A stretch of DNA of 64,000 bases. It comes from Ruminococcus flavefaciens MA2007 (GTDB lineage Bacteria > Bacillota > Clostridia > Oscillospirales > Ruminococcaceae). The position numbers and the translations under genes are program-made. The notes beneath the pieces were generated by a model. The model searched no databases. It was not told the DNA's origin and saw nothing but the letters and a program-made list of their open reading frames with translations. The number at the start of each line of letters is the position of its first letter. Position 1 is the stretch's first letter. The stretch covers positions 271,603 through 335,602 of the forward strand of contig NZ_KK211355.1 of the NCBI RefSeq assembly GCF_000621845.1, read 5' to 3'. Positions 40,181 through 48,470 of this stretch are shown here, piece by piece.

Positions 40181-41173
40181 ATGAAAATAATCAAAAGAGC
40201 TTTACTGTGGGTGTCCATAATGCTGGTGCTGGAATTGATGATAAACGCAGCAGGAGCATTCATGGTCAAGCGTGCGGCAGACAGAATGACAGGCTCGTTG
40301 AGCGGCTACTCGAAAAAAACGGAAATGATGCTTCACCCGACGGTCATAGATAATACCGACGGAAAAGCCAAGACCAACGGACTTGCGGCACTTGCTGTCC
40401 GCGCACTTCTCAGCGACGGCAGACTTTATAATCATACAAATTTCGGCTATAACTTCCTGTTCCTCAACTTCACTATGGAGCAGTCCGTGGTGTTTTTTGA
40501 CGAAAACGGCACAACTCAGGTGTCATCGGGCGTATTCAATATCGCTTATGAGGACAGAGGCGGCAAAACGGACTACTTCAGATACCCCTTGGGACTTATC
40601 GACGTCAAGGAGCTTTGCGCTCAGAGCAATGCAAAGGAGCTGTACAGCGCCCTTGAGAAAAGGCAGTTTGACTCCATAAGATTGGACGAATACTCAGTTG
40701 ACGAGGATTTCATCGTGAGACCTAAGAAACTGACATTCCTTGATTCGGATAAAAATGCCATTCAGAGCTTTGAATTCCCCTGCGAGGGCGAGATAAAAAC
40801 AGGGGACTGCTATTATGTTTACGATGTGCTTGCAAATGGCGAGCAGATGAGAAATGCCACTACAACGCTCTACAAGAAGATGAAGGACGTTTACGACGGT
40901 GCGCAGAAGACGGACAAAACAGCAAAGGAGCTTATGGAGGACGTCGATTTTTCACAGAGCAGACAGGACGTTACCAAGACAAGCGTCGGTTTTGCGGCTG
41001 TCAAAGTGAAGCACGTTGAGACCTATGACGGCAGTGCCATGACATTTGCTCTGCGCTTCAACTATATAAAGGGAGTTATCCTTTATACCATTATCTTTGC
41101 AGTTATCCTGACGGCTATCCTGCTGCCTATATGGATACACAAGGACAGAAAAATCCAGAACAGCTATTACTGA
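40181..41173 (+). CDS. Two-helix membrane protein of unknown function
   Basis: A 330-residue protein I do not recognise. It has an N-terminal membrane helix (about 7-28), an extracellular domain (about 30-295) and a C-terminal helix (about 300-322) followed by a short basic tail. The external part has a repeated Tyr/Phe-Asn pattern (GYNFLFLNFTM, FNIAYEDRGG) but no known enzyme motif. It has its own strong promoter and GGAGG ribosome site and no operon partners on its strand. Confidence 0.7.
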   Translation: MKIIKRALLWVSIMLVLELMINAAGAFMVKRAADRMTGSLSGYSKKTEMMLHPTVIDNTDGKAKTNGLAALAVRALLSDGRLYNHTNFGYNFLFLNFTMEQSVVFFDENGTTQVSSGVFNIAYEDRGGKTDYFRYPLGLIDVKELCAQSNAKELYSALEKRQFDSIRLDEYSVDEDFIVRPKKLTFLDSDKNAIQSFEFPCEGEIKTGDCYYVYDVLANGEQMRNATTTLYKKMKDVYDGAQKTDKTAKELMEDVDFSQSRQDVTKTSVGFAAVKVKHVETYDGSAMTFALRFNYIKGVILYTIIFAVILTAILLPIWIHKDRKIQNSYY

Positions 41174-41182
41174 TAAATCAAA

Positions 41183-41211
41183 GAGCCTTCGGACGCATTG
41201 TCCGAAGGCTC
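41183..41211. terminator. Bidirectional terminator-like hairpin
   Basis: A perfect 12-bp stem, GAGCCTTCGGAC with GTCCGAAGGCTC around GCATT, between convergent genes. The T-rich side is on the minus strand, after the GH130 gene. Confidence 0.75.
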
Positions 41212-41221
41212 GAAAAGTACA

Positions 41222-42241
41222 TTATCTTATGCCGAGAGAGTCGTCCTCGGGCTGGAGCTTATCGTGGGCGAGGATATAGTCGTATACCTCGGTCACGGTA
41301 GTGAAAGCGACTCCCACATAGCTGTCAGCGCAGCCGTAATAAAGGGCGATACGTCCCGAAGCTGCGTCCGTCAGGGCAGCGCATGGGAAGCATACATTTG
41401 GCACGAAGCCCCGTTCCTCATAGTCTGTTTCGGGAGCGAGGAGATAGTTCTCACAGCGGTGAAGCACCCGTGAGGGTTCATTGATATCGAGTATAGCTCC
41501 GCCAATGCTGTAAACATAGCCGTTGCAGGTGTTGACAACTCCGTGATAGAACAGCAGCCAGCCCTTATCGGTCTCGATAGGAGCAGCTCCGCCGCCTATT
41601 TTAAGGCTTTCCCACCAGTTGTCGGAGCGCCCCATGACATGGCGGTGACGTCCCCAGAACTCCATATCGGGGCTCTCTGAGAGGAAGATGTCACCGAAAG
41701 CGGTGTGACCGTTGTCACAGGGACGCGACAGCATAACGTAATTGCCGTTTATTTTCCGAGGGAAGAGCACGGCGTTTCGGTTATATGGGAGATATGGGCT
41801 TTCAATGCGCTCAAAGCGCTTGAAATCGAGGGTTTTGGCAATGCCTATTGTAGGTCCGTATGCGTCCTGACACCACATGATGTAGTAGGTGTCCTCCACC
41901 TTTACAAGCCTTGGATCGTAGGCATAGGGCGGCATGAATGGCTCGCCGTTTTTATCGGTGAAGGGTATCTTTTCCGAGTCGAACTCCCAGTGCAGAGCGT
42001 CCTTGCTCCTGCCAAGATAGATGTGAGGGATACCGTTGCGCTGCTCTCCGCGGAATACGCCTATATATCCGCCGTTGTAGGGCGTTACTGCGCTGTTGAA
42101 TATCCTTGCCACCTCGGGCAGTGGATTTCTGCCGATAATGGGGTTCGCGGTGTATCTCCAGAGTGGAGATGTGCAGTCTTTCGGCTTGTCCTGCCACGGT
42201 ATAGACGGCAGGTCTGCTCCAATAATTTTAATATCCGTCAT
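41222..42241 (-). CDS. GH130 beta-1,4-mannoside phosphorylase
   Basis: A 339-residue cytoplasmic five-bladed propeller enzyme of GH130. Typical blocks are TANPIIGRNPLPEVARIFNSAV, GVFRGEQRNGIPHIYLGRS, YAYDPRLVK (with the family's catalytic Asp) and the late YYGCADSYVGVA. Length and sequence resemble the R. albus mannooligosaccharide phosphorylase RaMP2, so it probably releases mannose 1-phosphate from beta-1,4-mannooligosaccharides. Subfamily specificity is inference. It is transcribed from its own promoter, divergent from galK. Confidence 0.88.
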   Translation of the reverse strand: MTDIKIIGADLPSIPWQDKPKDCTSPLWRYTANPIIGRNPLPEVARIFNSAVTPYNGGYIGVFRGEQRNGIPHIYLGRSKDALHWEFDSEKIPFTDKNGEPFMPPYAYDPRLVKVEDTYYIMWCQDAYGPTIGIAKTLDFKRFERIESPYLPYNRNAVLFPRKINGNYVMLSRPCDNGHTAFGDIFLSESPDMEFWGRHRHVMGRSDNWWESLKIGGGAAPIETDKGWLLFYHGVVNTCNGYVYSIGGAILDINEPSRVLHRCENYLLAPETDYEERGFVPNVCFPCAALTDAASGRIALYYGCADSYVGVAFTTVTEVYDYILAHDKLQPEDDSLGIR

Positions 42242-42277
42242 AACAAACTCCTTTAATCCTTAGTATGGATTAATTAA

Positions 42278-42306
42278 ATTATAGCGTGATAATATTGTTA
42301 AGTCAA
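42278..42306 (-). promoter_or_regulatory. Promoter of the GH130 gene
   Basis: Minus strand: TTGACT (42306-42301), 17-bp spacer, TATAAT (42283-42278). Confidence 0.9.
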
Positions 42307-42414
42307 TAGATTAGTAAAATTTAAGTAAATTTCGTGAAAATGCACTATTATCGAGGCTGTAATTTTACGGCTTAAAATTTACAGAAAAATATAGAATGTT
42401 ACGTTGGATAGGTG

Positions 42415-42420
42415 TATAAT
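42415..42420 (+). promoter_or_regulatory. Possible -10 of the galactokinase gene
   Basis: A TATAAT about 50 bp before the start codon. No good -35 is seen, so the promoter may need an activator. Confidence 0.4.
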
Positions 42421-42469
42421 TAAGAAAAACAGTATCGCCTTAAATAATAACTTAAAAGGAGCTGTGGGT

Positions 42470-43765
42470 ATGAATTTTTATGACCTTATAAACGGAATAT
42501 CAAACGGAGCCTTTGACGAGCAGCTCCGTATGCTCTACGGAAACAGTGAAAAGGCTGTATTACGGGCAAGAGCCCGTTATCTCAGTGCGGCTGAGGGCTT
42601 TTCGCGGCTCTGTCCCGAGTGCGGCGAGATACACGTTTACTCGGCTTCGGGACGTACCGAGGTTGGCGGAAATCATACCGACCACCAGCACGGCTGTGTG
42701 CTTGCGGCGGCTGTAAGCCTTGATATAATCGCAATCGTGGCTTTTCACGACGAGGGTGTTATCCGCGTGACCTCCGAGGGCTACCCTCAGAATGTGGTGT
42801 CACTGGACGACCTTGACGTGAAAGAGGAGGAAAAGGGGACTTCTGCGGCGCTTATCCGCGGAATCGCTGCAAAATTCAAGGATATGGGCGTGGAAACAGG
42901 CGGTTTCGACGCCTATATGACCTCGGACGTTCTCAGCGGCAGCGGTCTTTCCTCATCGGCGGCATTCGAGGTGCTTATCGCTGCTATTATAAATGAGCAG
43001 TACAACGGCGGACGGACCGAGCCTGCGGAGCTGGCTAAAATAAGCCAATACGCTGAAAACGTGTACTTTGGCAAGGCAAGCGGTCTCATGGACCAGACTG
43101 TCTGTGCCGCAGGCGGCTTCGTTGCCATTGATTTCGCCGAGCCCGATAAACCGCAGATAACCAATGTTGACTTTGACTTTGAAAAGGCAGGGTACTCGGT
43201 GTGCATTACCGACACAAAGGGCAGTCACGCCGACCTTTCCGACGAGTACAGTGCTGTTTCTGCGGAAATGAAGCACGTTGCGGAGGCTATGGGCTGCGGA
43301 TATCTCCGCGAGGCCGATGAGGAGGAGTTTTATGAGAAACTGCCGAAGCTACGCGAGAAATGCACCGACAGGGAGCTGCTCCGTGCCGCTCATTTCTTTG
43401 ACGAGAACAGGCGAGCCGTTGAAGAAGCGCAGGCTCTTGCAGAGGGCGATACAGAGCGATTCTTTGAGCTGGTGAACCAGTCGGGGACTTCCTCGGCGGA
43501 GCTGCTGCAAAATCTCTATTCAAACAAGGATCCACAGTGTCAGCAGATACCGCTGGCGATAATGCTGAGCAAGCGATTTTTGGGCGAAAGCGGCGCTGTG
43601 AGAGTTCACGGCGGCGGCTTCGCAGGAACGATACAGGCATTCGTGCCGACGTACCTTGCGGCGGACTACGCCGCGGAAATGGAGCGCGTATTCGGCGAGG
43701 GCAGCTGCTACGTGCTGACTGTGCGCCCTGTGGGCGGTTATGAATTAACCATGCTGAGCCGATGA
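42470..43765 (+). CDS. galK: Galactokinase (GHMP kinase)
   Basis: A 431-residue GHMP kinase. The galactokinase signature appears as SGRTEVGGNHTDHQHG (usually GRVNLIGEHTDY), the ATP-binding motif as VLSGSGLSSSAAFEV, and motif 3 as RVHGGGFAGTIQAFV. It should phosphorylate galactose at C1. The variant signature is shared by a Clostridia branch, so sugar specificity is likely but not certain. The ATG at 42470 follows AAAGGAG. It is divergent from GH130. Confidence 0.88.
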   Translation: MNFYDLINGISNGAFDEQLRMLYGNSEKAVLRARARYLSAAEGFSRLCPECGEIHVYSASGRTEVGGNHTDHQHGCVLAAAVSLDIIAIVAFHDEGVIRVTSEGYPQNVVSLDDLDVKEEEKGTSAALIRGIAAKFKDMGVETGGFDAYMTSDVLSGSGLSSSAAFEVLIAAIINEQYNGGRTEPAELAKISQYAENVYFGKASGLMDQTVCAAGGFVAIDFAEPDKPQITNVDFDFEKAGYSVCITDTKGSHADLSDEYSAVSAEMKHVAEAMGCGYLREADEEEFYEKLPKLREKCTDRELLRAAHFFDENRRAVEEAQALAEGDTERFFELVNQSGTSSAELLQNLYSNKDPQCQQIPLAIMLSKRFLGESGAVRVHGGGFAGTIQAFVPTYLAADYAAEMERVFGEGSCYVLTVRPVGGYELTMLSR

Positions 43766-43767
43766 AT

Positions 43768-44051
43768 GGGATTCCAAAGGGAATGCGTTCCTTTGGCGGA
43801 GTGACTCCCCATAAAATGGGGAGATGTCGCGAAGCGACAGAGGGGACGTACCTGTTAGGTCAGAGGCAGCGCCTCTGGTGGGTTTGGGCAAAGCCCAATA
43901 ATCGAAGGCGCTTCGCAAGGGGTGAATTGAAAAACAGTCCAGTGGACTGTTTTTAAGAGGGTGACTCCCTGCTGTGCAGGGAGATGTCAGCAAAGCTGAC
44001 AGAGGGTGCCGAGCCCGATTAGGGACGCCTTGCAAGTGAAGGCGTCCCCTT
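43768..44051. repeat. Composite hairpin repeat (copy 3)
   Basis: The longest copy, about 284 bp, starting GGGATTCCAAAGGG three bases after the galK stop and ending AGGCGTCCCCTTG. It has an extra CTCCCCATAAAATGGGGAG hairpin and the AGAGGCAGCGCCTCT module also seen in copy 2. It probably also ends galK transcription. Confidence 0.85.
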
Positions 44052-44104
44052 GACGGGCGGATATTATCCTCCCCTACAGTGGGACGTCGAGGACGCCGTC
44101 CCCT
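44052..44104. repeat. GC palindromes after composite repeat
   Basis: GGGCGGATATTATCCTCCCC then GGGACGTCGAGGACGCCGTCCC, ending CCCCTAC. It fills the gap to cca. Confidence 0.55.
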
Positions 44105-44128
44105 ACAAGAATGAAAGGAGAAGCTGCC

Positions 44129-45454
44129 TTGACAATAGGAGCTAATACGGAAAAGATACTGACAGAGCTGGAAAATCACGGCTTTGAGGCATATATGGTG
44201 GGCGGCTGCGTCCGCGACGGTATAATGGGCAGGGAGTGCAATGACATCGACATCACTACAAACGCCCTACCAGAGCAGATGCTGGCGGTTTTTAGCGGAT
44301 ATAAGGTCATTCCAACGGGCATTAAGCACGGTACGGTGACGGTCCTCTGCGGCGGCGAGTCCTTTGAGGTCACTACATATCGCATAGACGGGGAGTACAC
44401 CGACCACCGCCGTCCCGACGAGGTGAGGTTTACCGCTGATATAGCCGACGACCTGGCACGGCGCGATTTTACGGTAAATGCCGTGGCTATGGACAGGCGC
44501 GGCAATATAGTTGACCCATTCGGCGGCAGAGCTGACATGGAATCGGGCATTATCCGCTGTGTGGGCGTGCCGCAGGAGCGCTTCTCCGAGGACGCTCTGC
44601 GTATTCTCAGGGCTGTGCGTTTTTCGGCGCAGCTTGACTTTAAGATAGACGAGACTACTTCCGAGGCTGTCCACGGTATGAGGACAGATTTGCGGAATAT
44701 CTCCTCTGAGCGTATCCGCGACGAGCTGGACAAGCTCATCTGCGGCAAAAATGCCGTTGAGGTGCTTCTGGGATACAGCGACGTCATCACAGCCGTTATT
44801 CCCGAATTTAAGGCGAGTATAGGCCTCGACCAGCGCTCTCCCTACCACAGGTACGACGTCTGGGAGCACACTGTCCGCGCACTGGCGACAGCTCCTGCCG
44901 AGAATATGAAGCTCCGCAGAGCACTGCTTTATCACGATATCGGCAAGCCTGCCTGTATGAAGCTTGACGAAACGGGCAGGGGACACTTCAAACAGCACGA
45001 CCGAGTTGGCGCGGAGATGACCTCGGAGATAATGAAGCGGCTCCACTATGACAACAAGACTATCGCCTATACTACGGCGCTTATCGCCAATCACAGCAAG
45101 AAGCTCCGCAATAAGACCGACGTAAAAAAGATGATGTGCAAAATAGGCGACGAGCTGTTCTTTGAGCTTATGGAGATGAAAAAGTGCGATAATTCCGCGA
45201 AAAACGAGTTCGTACTGAAAGAAAACGTCTTTTTTGACAAGCTGGCAGACATCGGACGGGAGATAGCCGCAAATGACGAATGCAGGAGCATTCGCGGACT
45301 GGCGGTCAATGGCTCGGAGCTTGCGGCGCTTGGACTTAAAGGCGCGGAAATAGGCGAGATACAGCGCGAAATGCTGGAGCTTGTCATGGAGGAGGAGCTC
45401 CCCAATGATAGGGCGGAGCTGCTCAAATTCGCAGAACAGAGGTGCAGAAAATGA
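44129..45454 (+). CDS. cca: CCA tRNA nucleotidyltransferase
   Basis: A protein of about 441 residues. It has the class II nucleotidyltransferase head (GGCVRDGI, then NDIDITT as the DxD metal site), the RRDFTVNA template motif, and a C-terminal HD domain (HDIGKPACM). It adds or repairs the 3' CCA of tRNAs. AAAGGAG lies 8 nt before a TTG at 44129, taken as start; an in-frame ATG at 44111 overlaps the ribosome site. Its stop overlaps the next start (ATGA). Confidence 0.93.
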   Translation: MTIGANTEKILTELENHGFEAYMVGGCVRDGIMGRECNDIDITTNALPEQMLAVFSGYKVIPTGIKHGTVTVLCGGESFEVTTYRIDGEYTDHRRPDEVRFTADIADDLARRDFTVNAVAMDRRGNIVDPFGGRADMESGIIRCVGVPQERFSEDALRILRAVRFSAQLDFKIDETTSEAVHGMRTDLRNISSERIRDELDKLICGKNAVEVLLGYSDVITAVIPEFKASIGLDQRSPYHRYDVWEHTVRALATAPAENMKLRRALLYHDIGKPACMKLDETGRGHFKQHDRVGAEMTSEIMKRLHYDNKTIAYTTALIANHSKKLRNKTDVKKMMCKIGDELFFELMEMKKCDNSAKNEFVLKENVFFDKLADIGREIAANDECRSIRGLAVNGSELAALGLKGAEIGEIQREMLELVMEEELPNDRAELLKFAEQRCRK

Positions 45455-46194
45455 AAGGACGCATACATTCAACGGAGAGCTTCGGCACGGTTGACGGGCC
45501 CGGAATAAGGTTCGTGGTGTTTTTTCAGGGCTGCCCCATGAGGTGCAAGTATTGCCACAACCCCGATACATGGGACTTTTCTGGCGGTACGGAGCGTACT
45601 GCCGAGGACCTTATGAGGGAGTACGATTCCTACAAGGAGTTCCTGAAATCAGGCGGTATCACGGCAACAGGGGGCGAACCCCTTGCACAGCCCGAGTTCT
45701 TAGCGGAGCTTTTCCGCCTTGCCAAGGAAAAGGGCGTCCATACCTGCCTTGACACGTCAGCAGGAGTCTATAATCCCGATTCTCACGAAAAAATAGACGA
45801 GGTGCTGAAATATACCGACCTTGTAATGCTGGATATAAAGCATATCGACAACGATTGCCACAGGGAGCTGACGGGCATAGGAAACCGCAATATACTTGCC
45901 TTTGCGGAGCATATCCGCGACCTGGGCATACCCGTCTGGATACGCCATGTGGTAGTTCCGAATATCACGGACAAGTATGAGGAGCTGTTCGCTCTCGGTG
46001 AGTATCTCTCCACGCTGACGAATCTGAAAGCGCTGGACGTTCTGCCCTATCACGATATGGCGAAGCCGAAATATGCGGAGCTCGGTATAGAATATCCGCT
46101 GGGTGATACTCCGCCGCTGACAAAGGAAGAAGCCATAAAGGCACGGAATACCATAATCGACGGCATAAAATCCGGACTTCACAAGCAAAACTGA
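45451..46194 (+). CDS. pflA: Pyruvate formate-lyase activating enzyme (radical SAM)
   Basis: A 247-residue radical SAM activase starting MKGRIHSTESFGTVDGPGIR, with the cluster motif CPMRCKYC and GGEPLAQPEF. It installs the glycyl radical in pyruvate formate-lyase during anaerobic fermentation. The lyase gene is not in the window. The start codon overlaps the cca stop, so translation is coupled. Confidence 0.95.
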   Translation: MKGRIHSTESFGTVDGPGIRFVVFFQGCPMRCKYCHNPDTWDFSGGTERTAEDLMREYDSYKEFLKSGGITATGGEPLAQPEFLAELFRLAKEKGVHTCLDTSAGVYNPDSHEKIDEVLKYTDLVMLDIKHIDNDCHRELTGIGNRNILAFAEHIRDLGIPVWIRHVVVPNITDKYEELFALGEYLSTLTNLKALDVLPYHDMAKPKYAELGIEYPLGDTPPLTKEEAIKARNTIIDGIKSGLHKQN

Positions 46195-46206
46195 ATAATA
46201 TACACA

Positions 46207-46235
46207 GACCTCTGACACACATCAGAGGTCTTTTT
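46207..46235 (+). terminator. Terminator after pflA
   Basis: GACCTCTGA pairs with TCAGAGGTC, followed by TTTTT. Confidence 0.92.
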
Positions 46236-46266
46236 CATATACTGTGGTAAATCAAAATTTAATGAT

Positions 46267-46338
46267 GTAGGGGCGCACAATGTGCGCCCGCAAACATACA
46301 CATCAATTTTGACACGGGCGAACAATGTTCGCCCCTAC
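46267..46338. repeat. Paired GTAGGGGCG / CGCCCCTAC elements
   Basis: GTAGGGGCGCACAATGTGCGCCC and CGGGCGAACAATGTTCGCCCCTAC are inverted relative to each other, each with an internal palindrome, about 25 bp apart. The unit looks like a small composite inverted repeat. Confidence 0.7.
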
Positions 46339-46421
46339 AATACCAATTTTTCGGGACGCCAAAGGCGTTAAATTATGATTTATCTCAGCGTGCCGTATGC
46401 TGTAAAGCGGTGGAGATACTT

Positions 46422-48239
46422 ATGTGCGGAATTGCAGGAGCTATCAGCTTTGTGGAGGATATGCGGGAGGACATGAAGATATATGAGAATATGCAGCGAG
46501 CTCTGCTGCGGCGCGGTCCAGACCAGCGCGGTATGTTCATGAGCCGTGAGGCTGCCCTTATCCACACCCGTCTGGCGGTCATCGACATTGACGGCGGACG
46601 TCAGCCCATGAGCTTTGGCAGGTATACTATCGTATACAACGGGGAGCTTTACAACACAGCGGAGCTCCGCGGCGAGCTAAGTGAGGATTTTGACTTCAAT
46701 ACTCATTCCGACACCGAGGTGGTGCTGAAAAGCTACATAAAATGGGGCAGCGCCTGCGTGGAGCGCTTCAACGGCATATTCGCCTTTGCGGTATACGACG
46801 AGCAGGAGCACCGTGTCTTCCTTGCCCGTGACAGGATAGGCGTGAAGCCCCTGTTTTACTATGATACTGGCAGGAAGCTCATCTTCGCTTCGGAGCTCCC
46901 TGCGCTTCTTGAGCACCCCGATATCCCACATGAGATAGACGAGCACGGCGCAGCGGAGCTGCTGCTCATGGCGCCCGGGCGGACTATGGGCTGCGGGGTT
47001 ATCTGCGGCGTTGAGGAAGTACGTCCTGCATACTGCGGATATTACACGGCAGAGGGGCTGAAGCTCCGCGAATACTGGCGGCTGAAAGCATATGAGCTCC
47101 ACGAGAGCTTCGAGCAGACCGCCGAGCACGTTCGCGAGCTGGTGCTGGACTCCATAAGGCGGCAGCTGGTCTCCGACGTGCCTGTTTGCACGTTCCTGTC
47201 GGGAGGACTGGATTCAAGCCTTATATCCTCAGTTGCGGCGGCGGAGCTTAAAAAGCAGGGGAGACAGCTCAGCACCTTTTCCGTGGACTACCGCGACAAT
47301 GACAAATATTTCCAGAAGAGCCATTTTCAGCCCAACAGCGATCCCGAGTATATCACCTGCATGGCTGAGTATCTGGGTACAGACCATCACTGGACGGTGG
47401 TTGATACTCCCGAGCTTATAGACGCTCTTGACGAAGCAACCGAAGCAAGGGGACTTCCCGGCATGGCGGACGTGGACGCTTCGCTGCTGCTTTTCTGCCG
47501 TGAGATAAAGAAATACGGCACTGTGGCTCTTTCGGGGGAGTGCGCCGACGAGATATTCGGCGGCTATCCGTGGTACAGGGATAAGGATATCCGCATGACA
47601 GACGGCTTTCCGTGGGCTCAGAGCACAGCCTACCGCAAGCGCTTCCTCTGCGATGATTATGCCGCAATGATAAACGCCGAGGACTACGTTTACTCCGCAT
47701 ACAGGAACACAGCCGACAGCGCCGAAAAGCTGGACACTGACAGTCCTCTCGAAGCACGTATGCGCGAAATGACGGAGCTGAACTTCAAGTGGTTCATGCA
47801 GACCTTGCTCGACAGAAAGGACAGAATGTCCATGTACAGCGGTCTGGAGGTCAGAGTGCCGTTCTGCGATTATCGGATAGCTGAGTATCTATACAACGTG
47901 CCGTGGGAGTACAAGGACTACATGGGCAGGGAAAAGGGACTTCTCCGCGAAGCTATGAAGGAATGGCTCCCAGATAAGGTGCTGTGGCGCAAGAAGAGTC
48001 CCTATCCGAAAACTCACAATCCTGCATTTTTAGAGGGCGTGACTGCGAAGCTCCGCAAAATACTTGACGAGGACGGCGAAAAGCTTACTCAGCTTGTGAA
48101 GCGTGAGGAGCTTGAAAAGCTTCTGTGCCATGAGGAGCAGGTGCAGTGGTACGGTCAGCTCATGAATTTACCGCAGACTATAGCCTTTTTCATACAGCTT
48201 AACTACTGGCTTAACCGCTTTGACATTAAGCTGAGATAA
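46422..48239 (+). CDS. asnB: Asparagine synthetase (glutamine-hydrolysing)
   Basis: A 605-residue AsnB. Cys2 of MCGIAGAI is the glutaminase nucleophile; the N-terminal domain spans about 1-200. The synthetase domain has the PP-loop FLSGGLDSSLISS and SGECADEIFGGYPWYR. It converts aspartate to asparagine. The ATG at 46422 is required so that Cys is residue 2; GGAG lies upstream. The length is normal for the AsnO-like type. Confidence 0.96.
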   Translation: MCGIAGAISFVEDMREDMKIYENMQRALLRRGPDQRGMFMSREAALIHTRLAVIDIDGGRQPMSFGRYTIVYNGELYNTAELRGELSEDFDFNTHSDTEVVLKSYIKWGSACVERFNGIFAFAVYDEQEHRVFLARDRIGVKPLFYYDTGRKLIFASELPALLEHPDIPHEIDEHGAAELLLMAPGRTMGCGVICGVEEVRPAYCGYYTAEGLKLREYWRLKAYELHESFEQTAEHVRELVLDSIRRQLVSDVPVCTFLSGGLDSSLISSVAAAELKKQGRQLSTFSVDYRDNDKYFQKSHFQPNSDPEYITCMAEYLGTDHHWTVVDTPELIDALDEATEARGLPGMADVDASLLLFCREIKKYGTVALSGECADEIFGGYPWYRDKDIRMTDGFPWAQSTAYRKRFLCDDYAAMINAEDYVYSAYRNTADSAEKLDTDSPLEARMREMTELNFKWFMQTLLDRKDRMSMYSGLEVRVPFCDYRIAEYLYNVPWEYKDYMGREKGLLREAMKEWLPDKVLWRKKSPYPKTHNPAFLEGVTAKLRKILDEDGEKLTQLVKREELEKLLCHEEQVQWYGQLMNLPQTIAFFIQLNYWLNRFDIKLR

Positions 48240-48279
48240 AAAACGCTGTTTGTTTATTTTACAAAGATATTCTTAAACG

Positions 48280-48308
48280 TTGACAAATATTATAACATTT
48301 GATATAAT
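48280..48308 (+). promoter_or_regulatory. Promoter P1 of the dockerin beta-helix gene
   Basis: TTGACA (48280-48285), 17-bp spacer, TATAAT (48303-48308): consensus. Confidence 0.85.
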
Positions 48309-48351
48309 TGTAATAGCCTTATTAGGTAAAAATGGTAATCTTAATCATACA

Positions 48352-48394
48352 TTAAGGATATTTTAAGGTTATTTTAAGGTGTTGCCGATATAAT
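48352..48394 (+). promoter_or_regulatory. Tandem TTTAAG boxes and second -10 (P2)
   Basis: Three half-sites (ATTAAG, TTTAAG, TTTAAG) repeat with an 11-bp period at 48352-48379, and a TATAAT lies 9 bp further on (48389-48394). The two downstream boxes have TTTAAG-N5-TTTAAG, the form bound by the OmpR-type regulator CiaR in streptococci. The position relative to the -10 is that of an activator site replacing the -35. The regulator here is unknown. Confidence 0.65.
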
Positions 48395-48470
48395 AAGCCC
48401 ATAAGATAAAGCGGTTTGGGTTGGTTATGAAAAATAAGGCGATATTAAAATAAAGGGAGTAAGAATCATT

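Noticed and set aside
44267..45571. 434-codon antisense ORF opposite cca
   Set aside because: The plus-strand cca has clear catalytic motifs. The antisense product matches nothing and arises from codon bias.
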